A DNA stretch of 45,623 nucleotides from Elusimicrobiota bacterium (GCA_016212825.1 JACRDS010000096.1:1-45623); one strand, 5' to 3'; positions 1 to 7,928 are shown, counted from the first letter of the stretch. The notes: generated by a model not told the origin, from the letters alone. Numbers and translations: made by a program.

Positions 1-107
1 AGGCTTTCCAAGCAGCGCTCCAGCAGCTGGGGCCGCCGGTAGGTGGGGATGACGACGCTGATGGAATCCACGGCTCGTGCAGGGGGCGAGGATGCGCCGT
101 CGCCCAT
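1..107 (-). CDS. Family 2 glycosyltransferase, N-terminal fragment (runs off the window)
   Basis: Reading the minus strand from the ATG ending at 107 gives about 35 residues with the GT2 opening motif ISVVIPTYRRPQLLERCLES (residues 16-35). That motif is the first beta strand and nucleotide-sugar-binding loop of GT-A enzymes. The rest lies beyond base 1. Such enzymes transfer a sugar from a nucleotide-sugar donor on the cytoplasmic side. The gene follows the sulfatase-fold gene (stop at 174) in the same direction after 66 bp, so it probably belongs to the same operon, although a strong hairpin lies in the gap. The Shine-Dalgarno sequence is weak (AAGG in an A-rich tract). Family assignment is good; donor and acceptor are unknown. 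Confidence 0.72.
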   Translation of the reverse strand, partial: MGDGASSPPARAVDSISVVIPTYRRPQLLERCLES

Positions 108-122
108 GGTACCTTTTTTGCG

Positions 123-156
123 GCTCCCTGGGAGCTTCGCCGCGCGCCCAGGGAGC
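123..156. other. Inverted repeat between sulfatase-fold gene and GT2 gene
   Basis: A perfect 10-bp inverted repeat (GCTCCCTGGG / CCCAGGGAGC) encloses a 14-nt loop in the 66-bp gap. For the minus-strand operon an A-run, not a U-run, follows it, so it does not look like a standard intrinsic terminator. It could act as an mRNA processing or stability hairpin that sets the expression ratio of the two genes. Confidence 0.5.
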
Positions 157-173
157 GGCCCGGCGGCGTCGGG

Positions 174-1523
174 CTACGGCCGGGACAGGAGCCGCTGGAG
201 GTGTCGGGTCAGCAGGCCGGAGAGGCGCTGCGCCTCCTCGGGGCGGGCCGCGCTGACGTCGCGCACCTCCTCGGGGTCGCTGGCCAAGTCGTAGAGCGTG
301 GTCTTGCCGCTGGGCTCCTCGGAAACGAACTTCCAGCGTGGGTCGCGGACGTAATGCTTGATCGCCCCGGACTCGTTCCAGGTGGCGGTCGCCGTGCCGA
401 ACACCGGACGCTCTTGGGAGTCCTCCTGGCCGCGCATCAGCGGGACGAGGCTGCGTCCCTCGAACGGCTCGGGCCTGGGCAGGCCGGCCAGTTCCAGCAG
501 GGTGGGAGCCACGTCCACCAGCTCGACCGGTGATTTGACTCGGCGCGGCGCGAGCCCCGGAGCCCAGACCGCCAGGACGACATGGAATATCCCGTCGTGC
601 GTGGACATGTGCATGCCGTGAGCGAACTTCCCGCCCTCGCCGAAGAGAGTCCCGTGGTCGGACACGAGTACGATCAGCGTGTCCTCCATGACCCCCAGGC
701 GCTCCAGCTCCGCGAAGAACCGTCCCAGGCTCGCGTCCAGGTGGGCCACCCGGTCGTCGTAGATCGAGGCCATGTGCCGCTTGGTCCGCGGGTCTTTCGC
801 CGCGGCCGCAATCTCCTTCTGGAGCCAGTCCGAGGGCTCGGGCTTGTTGTTGGCGAATGCGTCGCCGTTGAAGGCCCGGAAGAGGTAGAAGGTCCCCATG
901 AACCGTTCCGTGCGTTCGTGGTCGCCCGGGTCCCAGCGGTCCCGTTCCGCTTCCGGGAGCTCTAGGACATCGAACGGCGGATGCACGTCCTGGGGCTGAA
1001 GGAAGAGGAAGAAGGGCTTGGCGCGGTCCTTCTGTATCCACTTCAAGGCGACCGGGATGTAGGCGTCCATCTGGCGCGGGAGGTCTCCGCTGAGATAGGT
1101 GTCGAAGCCCTTGCCGAAGCCGTACTGCAGGGCCAGATTCGGGCCGCCGGTGAAGCCGGCCGTGCGGTAGCCGGCCTTCTGGAAGACTTCGGCCAGCATG
1201 GTCTCGGAGTCGCTTATCGCGGTGAACTTGCTGACCGCGTGGTGCTGTTCGACGTAGCGGGAGGTGAAGAGGCTCGCGAAGCTGGAGAGCGTGTAGGAGC
1301 CCTGCGAGAAGGTCCGCTCGAACACCACCCCGCGGGTGGCGAGACGCTCGATGTTCGGGCTGGTGGGGTACTTATAGCCGTGCAGGCTCAGGTGGTCGGC
1401 GCGCAGGGTGTCCGCGCCGATGATCAGGACGTTGAGCGGCTGGGCCGGCTTCGCCGCGGGCGCGGCGCCCGACCAGGCGGGGAGCGTCAGGGCGAGAAAG
1501 GCGGGAAGGATGCTCATGGGCAT
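174..1523 (-). CDS. Secreted sulfatase-fold hydrolase with Thr at the nucleophile position
   Basis: This 449-residue protein has a signal peptide (about 1-21) and a full-length sulfatase (alkaline phosphatase superfamily) domain. The N-terminal metal-binding strand reads NVLIIGADTLRADH, the nucleophile elbow SYTLSSFASLFTS (about 76-88), and the later metal site VSDHG. At the position where true sulfatases have Cys or Ser in C/S-x-P-x-R this one has Thr (T-L-S-S-F), so formylglycine formation is not expected. It probably acts in the periplasm on a phosphate or sulfate ester. Two starts are possible: ATG 1523 with AAGGAG nine bases upstream, or ATG 1517, exactly 6 nt after a TATAAT box. It lies 25 bp downstream of the ABC transporter ATPase gene, hence probably in that operon, with its own internal promoter. 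Confidence 0.85.
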   Translation of the reverse strand: MPMSILPAFLALTLPAWSGAAPAAKPAQPLNVLIIGADTLRADHLSLHGYKYPTSPNIERLATRGVVFERTFSQGSYTLSSFASLFTSRYVEQHHAVSKFTAISDSETMLAEVFQKAGYRTAGFTGGPNLALQYGFGKGFDTYLSGDLPRQMDAYIPVALKWIQKDRAKPFFLFLQPQDVHPPFDVLELPEAERDRWDPGDHERTERFMGTFYLFRAFNGDAFANNKPEPSDWLQKEIAAAAKDPRTKRHMASIYDDRVAHLDASLGRFFAELERLGVMEDTLIVLVSDHGTLFGEGGKFAHGMHMSTHDGIFHVVLAVWAPGLAPRRVKSPVELVDVAPTLLELAGLPRPEPFEGRSLVPLMRGQEDSQERPVFGTATATWNESGAIKHYVRDPRWKFVSEEPSGKTTLYDLASDPEEVRDVSAARPEEAQRLSGLLTRHLQRLLSRP

Positions 1524-1529
1524 ATTATA
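1524..1529 (-). promoter_or_regulatory. TATAAT -10 box directly before the sulfatase-fold gene
   Basis: On the minus strand a perfect TATAAT is followed by 6 nt and then ATG at 1517, the geometry of a leaderless transcript beginning at the A of the start codon. It also overlaps the spacer between an AAGGAG and the upstream ATG at 1523, so part of the resemblance could be chance. No clear -35 was found. Confidence 0.4.
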
Positions 1530-1548
1530 TGACTCCTTAATGTTCGTT

Positions 1549-2307
1549 TTATGAAAGCAGTTGGGAAAGGATATCCTCTTTGAGCTCGGGCAACCGGCGG
1601 TCGCGCGGGCGCCCTTCCCTGGGCCCCAGCGGGACCGAGATATCCCGGGTCACGCGGCCCGGGCGGGGCGAGAGCAGCACCAGGCGGTCGGCCAGCAAGA
1701 GCGCTTCTTCGACGTCATGAGTCACGAAGATGACGGTCTGTCGCCGCCTCTGCCACAGGGAGAGCAGCAGGCGCTGCATCTGCAAACGGGTCAGGGCGTC
1801 GAGGGACGCGAAGGGCTCGTCCAGGAGCAGGATGTCGGGATCGTTGGCGAAGGCGCGGGCCAGGCCGACGCGCTGCTGCATCCCGATGCTGAGCTCCGGC
1901 GGGTAGTGCTCGCTGAAATCGGCCAAACCGACTTCTTCGAGGGCGAGGGCGACGGAGCCGTCGAGCTCCGCGCCGATCCGGCCCTTGAGCCGGGGTCCGA
2001 ACCCCACGTTGCCGGAGACGGTCTGCCAGGGAAAGAGGTTGTGCTGCTGGAAGACCATGCCCCGGTCCGTGCCGGGACCGGAGACCTCGCGGCCGTCCAC
2101 CAGGACGGAGCCAGCCGTCGGCCGCAGGAACCCGGCGGCCAGGTGCAGCAAGGTGGATTTCCCGCAGCCGGAGGGCCCGAGCAGGCAGATGAACTCCCGT
2201 TCGCGCACCTCCAGCTCCGCGCCGTCGAGCGCCTGGACGGCACGGCCGCCGTCGTCGTAGCGCATGGCCACGGCGCGGAAACGGAGCTTCGCCCGGGGGC
2301 TACTCAT
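1549..2307 (-). CDS. ABC transporter ATP-binding protein, NitT/TauT (nitrate/sulfonate/taurine) family
   Basis: This 252-residue ATPase has all expected motifs: Walker A GPSGCGKST (44-52), Q-loop MVFQQHNLFPW (about 84-94), signature LSIGMQQR (139-146), Walker B ILLLDEP (159-165) and the switch region FVTHDVEEALLLADR. The aromatic/Trp Q-loop and overall length match SsuB/TauB/NrtD-type importers. It powers the permease encoded just upstream; the ATG (2305-2307) overlaps the permease stop by 8 bp, indicating translational coupling. The substrate cannot be read from the ATPase. Sulfonates, nitrate, pyrimidines and aromatic acids are all known for this family. The downstream sulfatase-fold gene hints at sulfur or phosphorus scavenging, but this is an inference from neighbourhood only. 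Confidence 0.93.
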   Translation of the reverse strand: MSSPRAKLRFRAVAMRYDDGGRAVQALDGAELEVREREFICLLGPSGCGKSTLLHLAAGFLRPTAGSVLVDGREVSGPGTDRGMVFQQHNLFPWQTVSGNVGFGPRLKGRIGAELDGSVALALEEVGLADFSEHYPPELSIGMQQRVGLARAFANDPDILLLDEPFASLDALTRLQMQRLLLSLWQRRRQTVIFVTHDVEEALLLADRLVLLSPRPGRVTRDISVPLGPREGRPRDRRLPELKEDILSQLLS

Positions 2308-3109
2308 GGGCCTCCGGCTGCCAGGGCAGGAGTCTCGCCACGGCCGCCATGAAAGCCCGGTCCAGCGCCAGGCCGAGGAGGGCGACGACCATGATGCCGG
2401 CCATCATGCGCTCGACCTGGAACATCTGATAAGAGTAGAAGATCCGGAAGCCCAGGCCTTCGAAGGCCCCGGTGAGCTCGGCCGCGGCCAGGGCGAAGGT
2501 CGCCGTGGCGATGGAGACCCGGACCCCGGCCACAATATAGGGAATACAGCGGCGCAGGTGGACCTCCCAATACAGGCGCGCGCCGCGGGCGCCCAAGCAT
2601 TGGGCGGCCCAGACATACTGGCGCTCCACTCCCAGGAAGCCGGTCTGGGTGTTGAGCCAGACCGGGAAGGCGGCCCCCCAGGCCGTGATGGCGACCTTCT
2701 CGGCTTCTCCTAGGCCGAGCCAGAGCATGGCGATCGGGATGAGGATGAGGAAGGGGATGGTGCGCAGGGCGTTGATGAGGGTCCCGACGCTGCTCCGCAG
2801 CGGGCGCGCGGCGCCCGTGGCCGCTCCGAGCAGGACGCCCGCCGCGTTGCCGATGAGCAGGCCCAGGAGCCAGCGCCGGCCGCTGGCGGCGAGGTCGGCT
2901 CCGAGCTGGCCGGTGCGGGCCATGTCTTTGAGCGCGCGGGCCGCGGCGGTCGGCGGCGGGAAGAGGTGCGGGGGATAGAGTCCGGAGCGCGCCACGGCCT
3001 CCCAGAGCAACAGGGCGGCCGCCAGCGTCGCGGCCGGGAGCGCCCAGTCGCGGGACGCCGGGCTAGAGCTGGACCGCGAGCGGCTTCTCCTCTCTGAGTT
3101 CCTGGTCAT
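2300..3109 (-). CDS. ABC transporter permease, NitT/TauT family
   Basis: This 269-residue protein has about six hydrophobic segments and the BPD_transp_1 coupling loop (LGARGARLYWEVHLRRCIPY..AGVR, roughly 165-195) that contacts the ATPase. Length and layout match SsuC/TauC. The N terminus is unusual: before the first membrane helix there are about 20 residues rich in Arg and Ser (RSRSRSSSS). The assigned ATG at 3109 makes the gene overlap the upstream binding-protein gene by 47 bp. No good Shine-Dalgarno sequence precedes it, and no later ATG lies before the first helix, so the true start may be a nearby alternative codon. It should form the homodimeric channel of the importer encoded by 1549-4037. 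Confidence 0.9.
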   Translation of the reverse strand: MTRNSERRSRSRSSSSPASRDWALPAATLAAALLLWEAVARSGLYPPHLFPPPTAAARALKDMARTGQLGADLAASGRRWLLGLLIGNAAGVLLGAATGAARPLRSSVGTLINALRTIPFLILIPIAMLWLGLGEAEKVAITAWGAAFPVWLNTQTGFLGVERQYVWAAQCLGARGARLYWEVHLRRCIPYIVAGVRVSIATATFALAAAELTGAFEGLGFRIFYSYQMFQVERMMAGIMVVALLGLALDRAFMAAVARLLPWQPEAHE

Positions 3110-4037
3110 GGATGTGCGCGCGGATGTCGGGGGGGCTCGCGCCGCCGCCGAGAAGGGCGGCGGCCCAGCGCCCGATGTCGGTCATCTGGTCCACGAGACT
3201 CCGGTCCAGATGGACCCGGAGGTCCTCTTCTGCCCAGAGCTCCTGCAGGACCTGGGGGTCCATGTCGAGGCGCCGGCTCACCAGGGCGATGCTTTCCTGG
3301 GGCTGACGGCGGGCGAACTCCTCGGCTTTGAGCAAGGCGCGCAGGACGGCGCGCACCGTCCCCGGATTGCGGGCGGCGAAATCGGGATCCATGTTCACCG
3401 TGGCGTGGCCGCGGTAGAGTTTCCCGGGGAAGAAGACCATTGTCCGTCCGGGCAGGGCCTTGCGGCCGTAGTGAATGTGCGGTTCCCAGGCGAAGTAGGC
3501 ATCGATGTCTCCTTTGGCCAGGGCGACCACCATATCGGGGGGGGACATGTTGGTGATGCGCAGGTCTCCCGGGGCCAGCCCATGCTCGGCGAGGAGGCGG
3601 TGCATGAAATAGTCCGCGTTGGTCCCCGGCAGGGTGGCGACTCTTTTCCCGCGCAGGTCTCCGGGCCGGGAGATCCCGCGGTCCGTCCGGGCCAGAAGCT
3701 TGGCTTCGGCGTGTTCGGAGATCGCCGCGATGGTGACCACCCGGTTGCCCTGGAGGATGGCGTGCACGACCGGTGTCTCCGAGACGCTCTGGATCTGGGC
3801 CTGTCCGGCGAGCAGGGTTTGCAGGGCCTCGCGGCCCGAAGAGAACATCTTGGTCTCGACATCCAGTCCTTCGTCGCGGAAGAACCCTTTGTCCATGGCG
3901 ATGTAGGCCAGGCTGGCGGGTACGGAGACGGGGAGGGCGTAGACCAGCTTCCGGGGCCTGTCGCCGGAGGGGCCGCAGGCCGCGGCCAGGAGGGCCGCGG
4001 CGGCCAGTCCTGCGGCGAGCCGGCGCGGCCTGATCAT
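3063..4037 (-). CDS. ABC substrate-binding lipoprotein, SsuA/TauA/NMT1 type
   Basis: This 324-residue protein opens with a lipoprotein signal (LAAGLAAAALLAAACG), then a periplasmic binding fold typical of NMT1/SsuA proteins: KLVYALPVSVPASLAYIAMDKGFFRDEGLDV, the phosphate/sulfonate-type GREALQTLLAGQAQIQSV segment, and PGTNADYFMHRLLAEHGL. It would capture the substrate in the periplasm and deliver it to the permease. ATG 4037 was chosen because GGAGGTG lies 6 nt upstream and it forms a 4-bp ATGA overlap with the methyltransferase stop. The first residues after the Cys are GPSGDRP, consistent with membrane anchoring. The ligand is not identifiable by eye. Confidence 0.9.
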   Translation of the reverse strand: MIRPRRLAAGLAAAALLAAACGPSGDRPRKLVYALPVSVPASLAYIAMDKGFFRDEGLDVETKMFSSGREALQTLLAGQAQIQSVSETPVVHAILQGNRVVTIAAISEHAEAKLLARTDRGISRPGDLRGKRVATLPGTNADYFMHRLLAEHGLAPGDLRITNMSPPDMVVALAKGDIDAYFAWEPHIHYGRKALPGRTMVFFPGKLYRGHATVNMDPDFAARNPGTVRAVLRALLKAEEFARRQPQESIALVSRRLDMDPQVLQELWAEEDLRVHLDRSLVDQMTDIGRWAAALLGGGASPPDIRAHIHDQELREEKPLAVQL

Positions 4038-4831
4038 GGAGACACCTCCACCACGACTTCCGCGGTCCGCGGCGCGCCCGCTCGGGAGGGGCGGCCCAGC
4101 CGGGCCTCTACGACCCGGACGCCGCAGCCGCGCCGGCGGGGGAGCTCCTCGTAACGCACGGTCCATGGACAGCCGCGGGCGCGCTCCAGGAGCGCGGTCA
4201 CGGCGTTGCAGCGCTGCCCCCAGGAAGGGATGTCAGCCCGAGCGAGCGGGCGCATCTGGAAGCCGCAGGTCCGCAGCGCCGCCAGCGTGCTGCTCGAGTC
4301 GGACCAGGCTACAAGGTGCAGATGCAGCCGTCCGCCCGGAGCCAAGCAGCGCCGCGCGGCGTCCACGAGGGCGATGGAGAGTTCGGCCCCGCCCCGGCCG
4401 CCGTTGAGGAACCGCGAGACCAGCGGGGCCGCGCGCATGGCCGGCTCACGCATGAGCCGGCTCTCGCCCGGAGTGCTGGGCAAGGTGGAGATGATGAGGT
4501 CGGGCCGGCGGGGCAGGCGCGGGAGCTGGTCCTCGAAAGACCCCCGCAGGAACCGGCAGCGGTCGGACACCCCGTTGAGGCGCGCATTGCGGCGGGCGGC
4601 GCGGACCGCGTCGGCGCTGACGTCGATCCCGAAGACCTGGCGGGCCCCCAGCTTGGCGCAGAGGATGGCGTGCAGGCCGGCGCCCGTGCCCACGTCCGCC
4701 ACGGTCTCGCCGGGGCGCGGGCGGATCTGGGTGGCGTTGAAGAGTCCGACGAAGTTCGGCACGAAGACCCGCTTCTCGGGAATCCGGAGCCGGATGCGGC
4801 AGCCCTGCAGTGAGTAGGTCAGGTTCAGCAT
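4034..4831 (-). CDS. Class I SAM-dependent methyltransferase
   Basis: This 265-residue protein has a Rossmann-type methyltransferase core. Motif I is ADVGTGAGLHAILCAKLGA (about 45-63), followed by the acidic ribose-binding strand FGIDVSADAV and motif IV at DLIISTLPSTP. The NPPY motif of protein/DNA N-methyltransferases is absent from motif IV; a post-core APGGRLHLHLVAW strand is present. The fold resembles PrmA/HemK-like small-molecule or protein methyltransferases, but the acceptor is unknown. It is first in the ABC-importer operon (ATGA overlap with the binding protein), so its job may be to modify the imported compound. ATG 4831 is the first plausible start; a weak AATAAT -10 box lies at 4856-4861 on the minus strand. 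The gene is divergent from the CRP/FNR regulator. Confidence 0.82.
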   Translation of the reverse strand: MLNLTYSLQGCRIRLRIPEKRVFVPNFVGLFNATQIRPRPGETVADVGTGAGLHAILCAKLGARQVFGIDVSADAVRAARRNARLNGVSDRCRFLRGSFEDQLPRLPRRPDLIISTLPSTPGESRLMREPAMRAAPLVSRFLNGGRGGAELSIALVDAARRCLAPGGRLHLHLVAWSDSSSTLAALRTCGFQMRPLARADIPSWGQRCNAVTALLERARGCPWTVRYEELPRRRGCGVRVVEARLGRPSRAGAPRTAEVVVEVSP

Positions 4832-4907
4832 GGGGGCTCGGACTTTGACATTACGATTATTGCAGGAAGGCCGGCAAGGAGTATATGACGGACCCAGGGC
4901 TCTGAAC

Positions 4908-4921
4908 ATGACCGCCGTCAG
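4908..4921. promoter_or_regulatory. Candidate CRP/FNR-type operator ATGAC-N4-GTCAG
   Basis: The 150-bp divergent region holds TGAC-CGCC-GTCA at 4909-4920, with the 5-4-5 spacing of CRP/FNR-family sites. Its centre (4914.5) is about 62 bp upstream of the predicted start of the regulator transcript (about 4977) and about 65 bp upstream of the predicted methyltransferase transcript start (about 4849). That is close to the classical class I activator position on both sides. The same core recurs as a perfect palindrome at 5742-5757. Confidence 0.45.
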
Positions 4922-4942
4922 AGAGGGCCCGGGTCCCAGGCG

Positions 4943-4970
4943 TTGCATCCGGCGTGCGTTTTGGTAGAAT
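4943..4970 (+). promoter_or_regulatory. Promoter of the CRP/FNR regulator gene
   Basis: A TTGCAT element (4943-4948) and TAGAAT (4965-4970) are separated by 16 bp. Transcription would start near 4977, only about 5 nt before ATG 4982, giving a near-leaderless mRNA. This layout recurs elsewhere in the window. Confidence 0.42.
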
Positions 4971-4981
4971 CTATCCTCCCG

Positions 4982-5746
4982 ATGCCCGCCACGACCGCCT
5001 CCCGCCGTAGGCCGTCTGCGGCTTACCCCGACCTGGGGGTCTGCGGCCGGCGCGATCCCGGGGACTTGGCCTGGGCCGTCTCCTTCCTGCGCAACCGCGG
5101 CCTGTTCCGGCGTCTGCCCGAGGAGGCCGTCATGGCGCTGGGCGCGGCCGCCTCTCCCAGACGCTACGTCGCCGGACAGTGCGTCTGCCATGCCGGGGAG
5201 CCTGCGCGCGAGATGTTCGTGGTCCAGGAAGGGCGCCTGTGCACGAACCAGTACAGCTCGGTCGGCGGGCGCATGTGCATCGACATCATGCTGCCCGGCG
5301 ACATCGCGGGCATGGCCGCCGTCTCCCATGACAGCTATATCTGGGAAGTCCTCGCGGCCAGGGACGCCGTGCTGCTCGTCATCCCGCGCGAAGCGGTGCT
5401 CCGCCTCCTGGACCGGCATCCCGCCTTCCTGCGCGAGATCCTCCACCGCCACGCCCAGCGCCTGCAGTACGTGGAGACCCTGCTCTTCCTCTCCCGGGAG
5501 CGCGTGGAGAAGCGCATGGCCGCGGCCCTGCTCTACCTCCACCACAAGTTCGGCTCGGTCCTGCCCGTGCTCCGGGCCGAGGTGGGGGAGATGGCCGGGA
5601 CCACGCCGGAGACGGCCATGCGCATCCTGGCTCGCCTGGAGGAAGAGGGCGCGGTGGAGCGCCGGCGCGGCAGCGTCGTCATCCGGGACGTGCGGCGGCT
5701 GCGCCAGCGCCTGGAGCGGACTCCGGGCGCAATCCCGACGGCATGA
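4982..5746 (+). CDS. CRP/FNR-family transcriptional regulator
   Basis: The 254-residue protein has the family's two domains. The first is an N-terminal cyclic-nucleotide-binding beta-roll (about 30-150; HAGEPAREMFVVQEGRL, MLPGDIAGMAAVSHDS). The second is a C-terminal winged helix (about 180-245) with recognition helix TTPETAMRILARLEEEGAVE. The dimerisation helix begins near RHAQRLQYVETLLFLSRERV. Several Cys lie in the sensor part (QCVCHAG, RLC, RMC), but they do not match the N-terminal cluster of classical FNR, so the signal is unresolved. The start at ATG 4982 was chosen because the conserved part begins after it and TAGAAT lies 11 nt upstream. Matching TGAC-N4-GTCA sites lie in its own promoter region and overlap its stop codon ahead of the TonB receptor gene, so it probably controls itself, the divergent ABC operon and the receptor. 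Confidence 0.9.
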   Translation: MPATTASRRRPSAAYPDLGVCGRRDPGDLAWAVSFLRNRGLFRRLPEEAVMALGAAASPRRYVAGQCVCHAGEPAREMFVVQEGRLCTNQYSSVGGRMCIDIMLPGDIAGMAAVSHDSYIWEVLAARDAVLLVIPREAVLRLLDRHPAFLREILHRHAQRLQYVETLLFLSRERVEKRMAAALLYLHHKFGSVLPVLRAEVGEMAGTTPETAMRILARLEEEGAVERRRGSVVIRDVRRLRQRLERTPGAIPTA

Positions 5747-5757
5747 CGGCCGTCATG
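5742..5757. promoter_or_regulatory. Perfect palindromic operator CATGACGGCCGTCATG
   Basis: A perfect 16-bp palindrome overlaps the stop codon of the CRP/FNR gene and lies 80 bp before the TonB receptor start. Its core TGAC-N4-GTCA is identical in half-sites and spacing to the site at 4909-4920. The position fits a regulator-binding site controlling the receptor; a DNA methylation or restriction site is an alternative explanation. Confidence 0.5.
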
Positions 5758-5780
5758 TTCCCTTCCTAAGGGGGGTCATT

Positions 5781-5797
5781 CCCGGGCTCCGGGCCTT
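5781..5797 (+). terminator. Weak intrinsic terminator after the regulator gene
   Basis: A CCCGG / CCGGG stem with a 3-nt loop (5781-5793) is followed by CCTTTTG. The stem is short and the U-run only four long, so termination would be partial. It separates the regulator from the TonB receptor and lies downstream of the palindromic operator. Confidence 0.3.
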
Positions 5798-5837
5798 TTG
5801 ATTGAATCCCTCCCATCCCACTCTCCGAGGAGAAACG

Positions 5838-7877
5838 ATGAAGCGCGCGCTCCTTAAGAAGGCGTTCTACGCCGTGGCCGCGACCCTGCCGCTGCTGCCC
5901 GCCCTGGAAAGAGCCGTGGGAGCGGCATCTTTGGACCTCGATCCCCTGGTCGTGACCGCTTCGCGCTACGCCCAGCCTGTCTCCGTGGTCCCGGCCTATG
6001 TCTCTGTGGTCTCCTCCTCCACCCTCAAGGCCACCCCCGCCCAGACCATGGACGACGCCCTGCGTGCCCTGCCTGGAGTGCAGATATCTCTGGGCTCCAG
6101 CCGCGTGGTCAACCCGGCCCTGCAGACGGTGTCAATGCTGGGCGTGGGCGGCACAGGCAGGGCCTTGGTCCTTCTTGACGGGCTTCCGTTCACGGATGCC
6201 TTTACAGCTTTCGTGCCTTGGAGCAAGATACATCCTCAGGTCGTGGAGCGTGTGGAGGTGCTGCGCGGCGGGAACTCCAACCTCTACGGCAGCAAGGCCA
6301 TGAGCGGGATCATCAACGTCATCTCCCGTTTCCCGAAGGAACGGGCCGTCGATGTCGACGCCTCCTACGGTTCGCGGAACACCCAGCATCTCAACGTCTA
6401 CGCCAGCGAGCCGGTGCTCGGGAGGTTCGGCCTGAGCGTGGACGCCAACCGCTACACCACCAACGGCTACCAGTGGCTCAGGGCTACTGACCGCGGCCCC
6501 GTCGACCATAATGCCACGGCCAAGAACTGGGCCGCCAACGTCACGGCCGCCTCTTTGAAGGGCGGAGCGGGCGGGCCGCTGTGGTTCCTGCGCGGCTCCG
6601 CGTTCCGCGACAACCGCAACCACGGGCTGGACCAGTTCTTCGATTCGCGCGATGAGATGGACCTGGCCGCGGGTGCGCGCCTGCCCCTAGGCGCGGCGGG
6701 CGAGGTGCGCGGCAACGCCTTCGTGGGCAAGCACGTGCTCGACAGCACCAATGCCAACACCAACGCGACCCGTACGACCCAGTCCATCGCGGTGCACAAC
6801 CTTCTGCCTTCCTTGGACAGCGGGGCCGGCCTGCAGTGGTCCAATTCCTACGAGACCCTAGGCTCCTCGGTGGTCGTGGGTGTGGACCTGCGCAACACTT
6901 CGGCCCGCAACGAGCAGGCCGAATATTCCACTACCGGTGTCTACCAGCGCAGCGTGAGCTCCGGGGCCACGCAGACCAACATCGGCGTCTTCGGTCAATG
7001 GAGCTTCACGCCCCTGCCCGGGCTCACCGTGGCGCCCAGCGGCCGCGTGGACTACTGGCAGAACCACCACGCCTACCAGGATGAGATGAACGGCACCGGG
7101 CACAAGGCCCTGCCCTACAAGAGCTATGCCTTCTTCAGCCCGCGCCTGGCCCTGCGCTACCAGGCCCTGGAGCCCCTGTCCCTGCGCGGCAGCGTGTATC
7201 GCGCCTTCATGACCCCGACCCTGCAGAACCTCTACCGCGGGGCCCGGCCGCAGAACCAGATCCAATACCCCAACCCCGACCTCAGCCCGGAGATCCTGCG
7301 CATCGGCGGCGACTTCGGCTGGGACCTGGCCATGGGGCCTGCCACCCTGCGCGCCACGGGCTTCTGGAATGAAATCAGCAACTCGATCGGCAGCGTTACC
7401 CTGCAGACCGTCCCGACCCGGACCACCCGGGTGGAGAACGTCTCCTCGATCCAGACCCGCGGCGCGACCTTCGAAATCCCCTGGAAGGTGAGCCAGCCGC
7501 TTTCCTTCACGCCGTCCTACACCGTCTTCCGGTCCATCATAACGGACAACATCTCCAGCCCGCAGACGGTGGGCTCCGGGAAGACGCAGCATCATGCCGC
7601 CTTCACCCTTGTCTACGACGACCCGCGCATCGTGACCGCGTCTCTGCGCGGCCGCTACATGAGCGCGCGTTGGGGCGACGACCTCCAGACCCGCTACCTC
7701 GACGAGCACTTCGTGATGGACTTCTCCGCCTCGCGCTGGGTCAACAAGTACCTGGAGGTCTACGGGGTGCTCGAGAACATGCTCAACCGGCAATACAGCA
7801 GCACGTACCTCGGCTCCCTGCCGCTCTTGGGCGAGCCCTTCTACGCGGCCCTCGGCCTGCGCCTCCACTACCGCTAG
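5838..7877 (+). CDS. TonB-dependent outer-membrane receptor (BtuB/siderophore-receptor type)
   Basis: The 679-residue protein has a signal peptide (about 1-30), a TonB-box-like segment LDPLVVTASR (about 35-44), and a plug domain (about 50-165) with RALPGVQI, VLLDGLPFTD, VERVEVLRGGNSNLYGSKAMSGIINVIS. A 22-strand-type beta barrel with many aromatic strands follows to the end (ALGLRLHYR). It imports a scarce large ligand across the outer membrane using TonB energy; family members take cobalamin, iron chelates or glycans. The start is set by GAGGAG 5-6 nt before ATG 5838. A CRP/FNR-type palindrome lies upstream, and the nearby ABC importer could be its inner-membrane partner. No ligand-specific motif was recognised. 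Confidence 0.93.
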   Translation: MKRALLKKAFYAVAATLPLLPALERAVGAASLDLDPLVVTASRYAQPVSVVPAYVSVVSSSTLKATPAQTMDDALRALPGVQISLGSSRVVNPALQTVSMLGVGGTGRALVLLDGLPFTDAFTAFVPWSKIHPQVVERVEVLRGGNSNLYGSKAMSGIINVISRFPKERAVDVDASYGSRNTQHLNVYASEPVLGRFGLSVDANRYTTNGYQWLRATDRGPVDHNATAKNWAANVTAASLKGGAGGPLWFLRGSAFRDNRNHGLDQFFDSRDEMDLAAGARLPLGAAGEVRGNAFVGKHVLDSTNANTNATRTTQSIAVHNLLPSLDSGAGLQWSNSYETLGSSVVVGVDLRNTSARNEQAEYSTTGVYQRSVSSGATQTNIGVFGQWSFTPLPGLTVAPSGRVDYWQNHHAYQDEMNGTGHKALPYKSYAFFSPRLALRYQALEPLSLRGSVYRAFMTPTLQNLYRGARPQNQIQYPNPDLSPEILRIGGDFGWDLAMGPATLRATGFWNEISNSIGSVTLQTVPTRTTRVENVSSIQTRGATFEIPWKVSQPLSFTPSYTVFRSIITDNISSPQTVGSGKTQHHAAFTLVYDDPRIVTASLRGRYMSARWGDDLQTRYLDEHFVMDFSASRWVNKYLEVYGVLENMLNRQYSSTYLGSLPLLGEPFYAALGLRLHYR

Positions 7878-7928
7878 GGGGTCGGCCGGGGGGCCGGTTC
7901 GCGGAAGATGATTTGCTAGGATGACCCT

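Noticed and set aside
123-156. Intrinsic terminator ending the ABC-transporter operon
   Set aside because: The hairpin is strong, but on the operon's strand it is followed by A residues; the T-run precedes it on the other strand, where no gene ends.
4832-5545. N-terminal extension of the methyltransferase frame over the regulator gene
   Set aside because: The extra 238 codons run antisense to the CRP/FNR gene and lack any domain; homology begins after ATG 4831.
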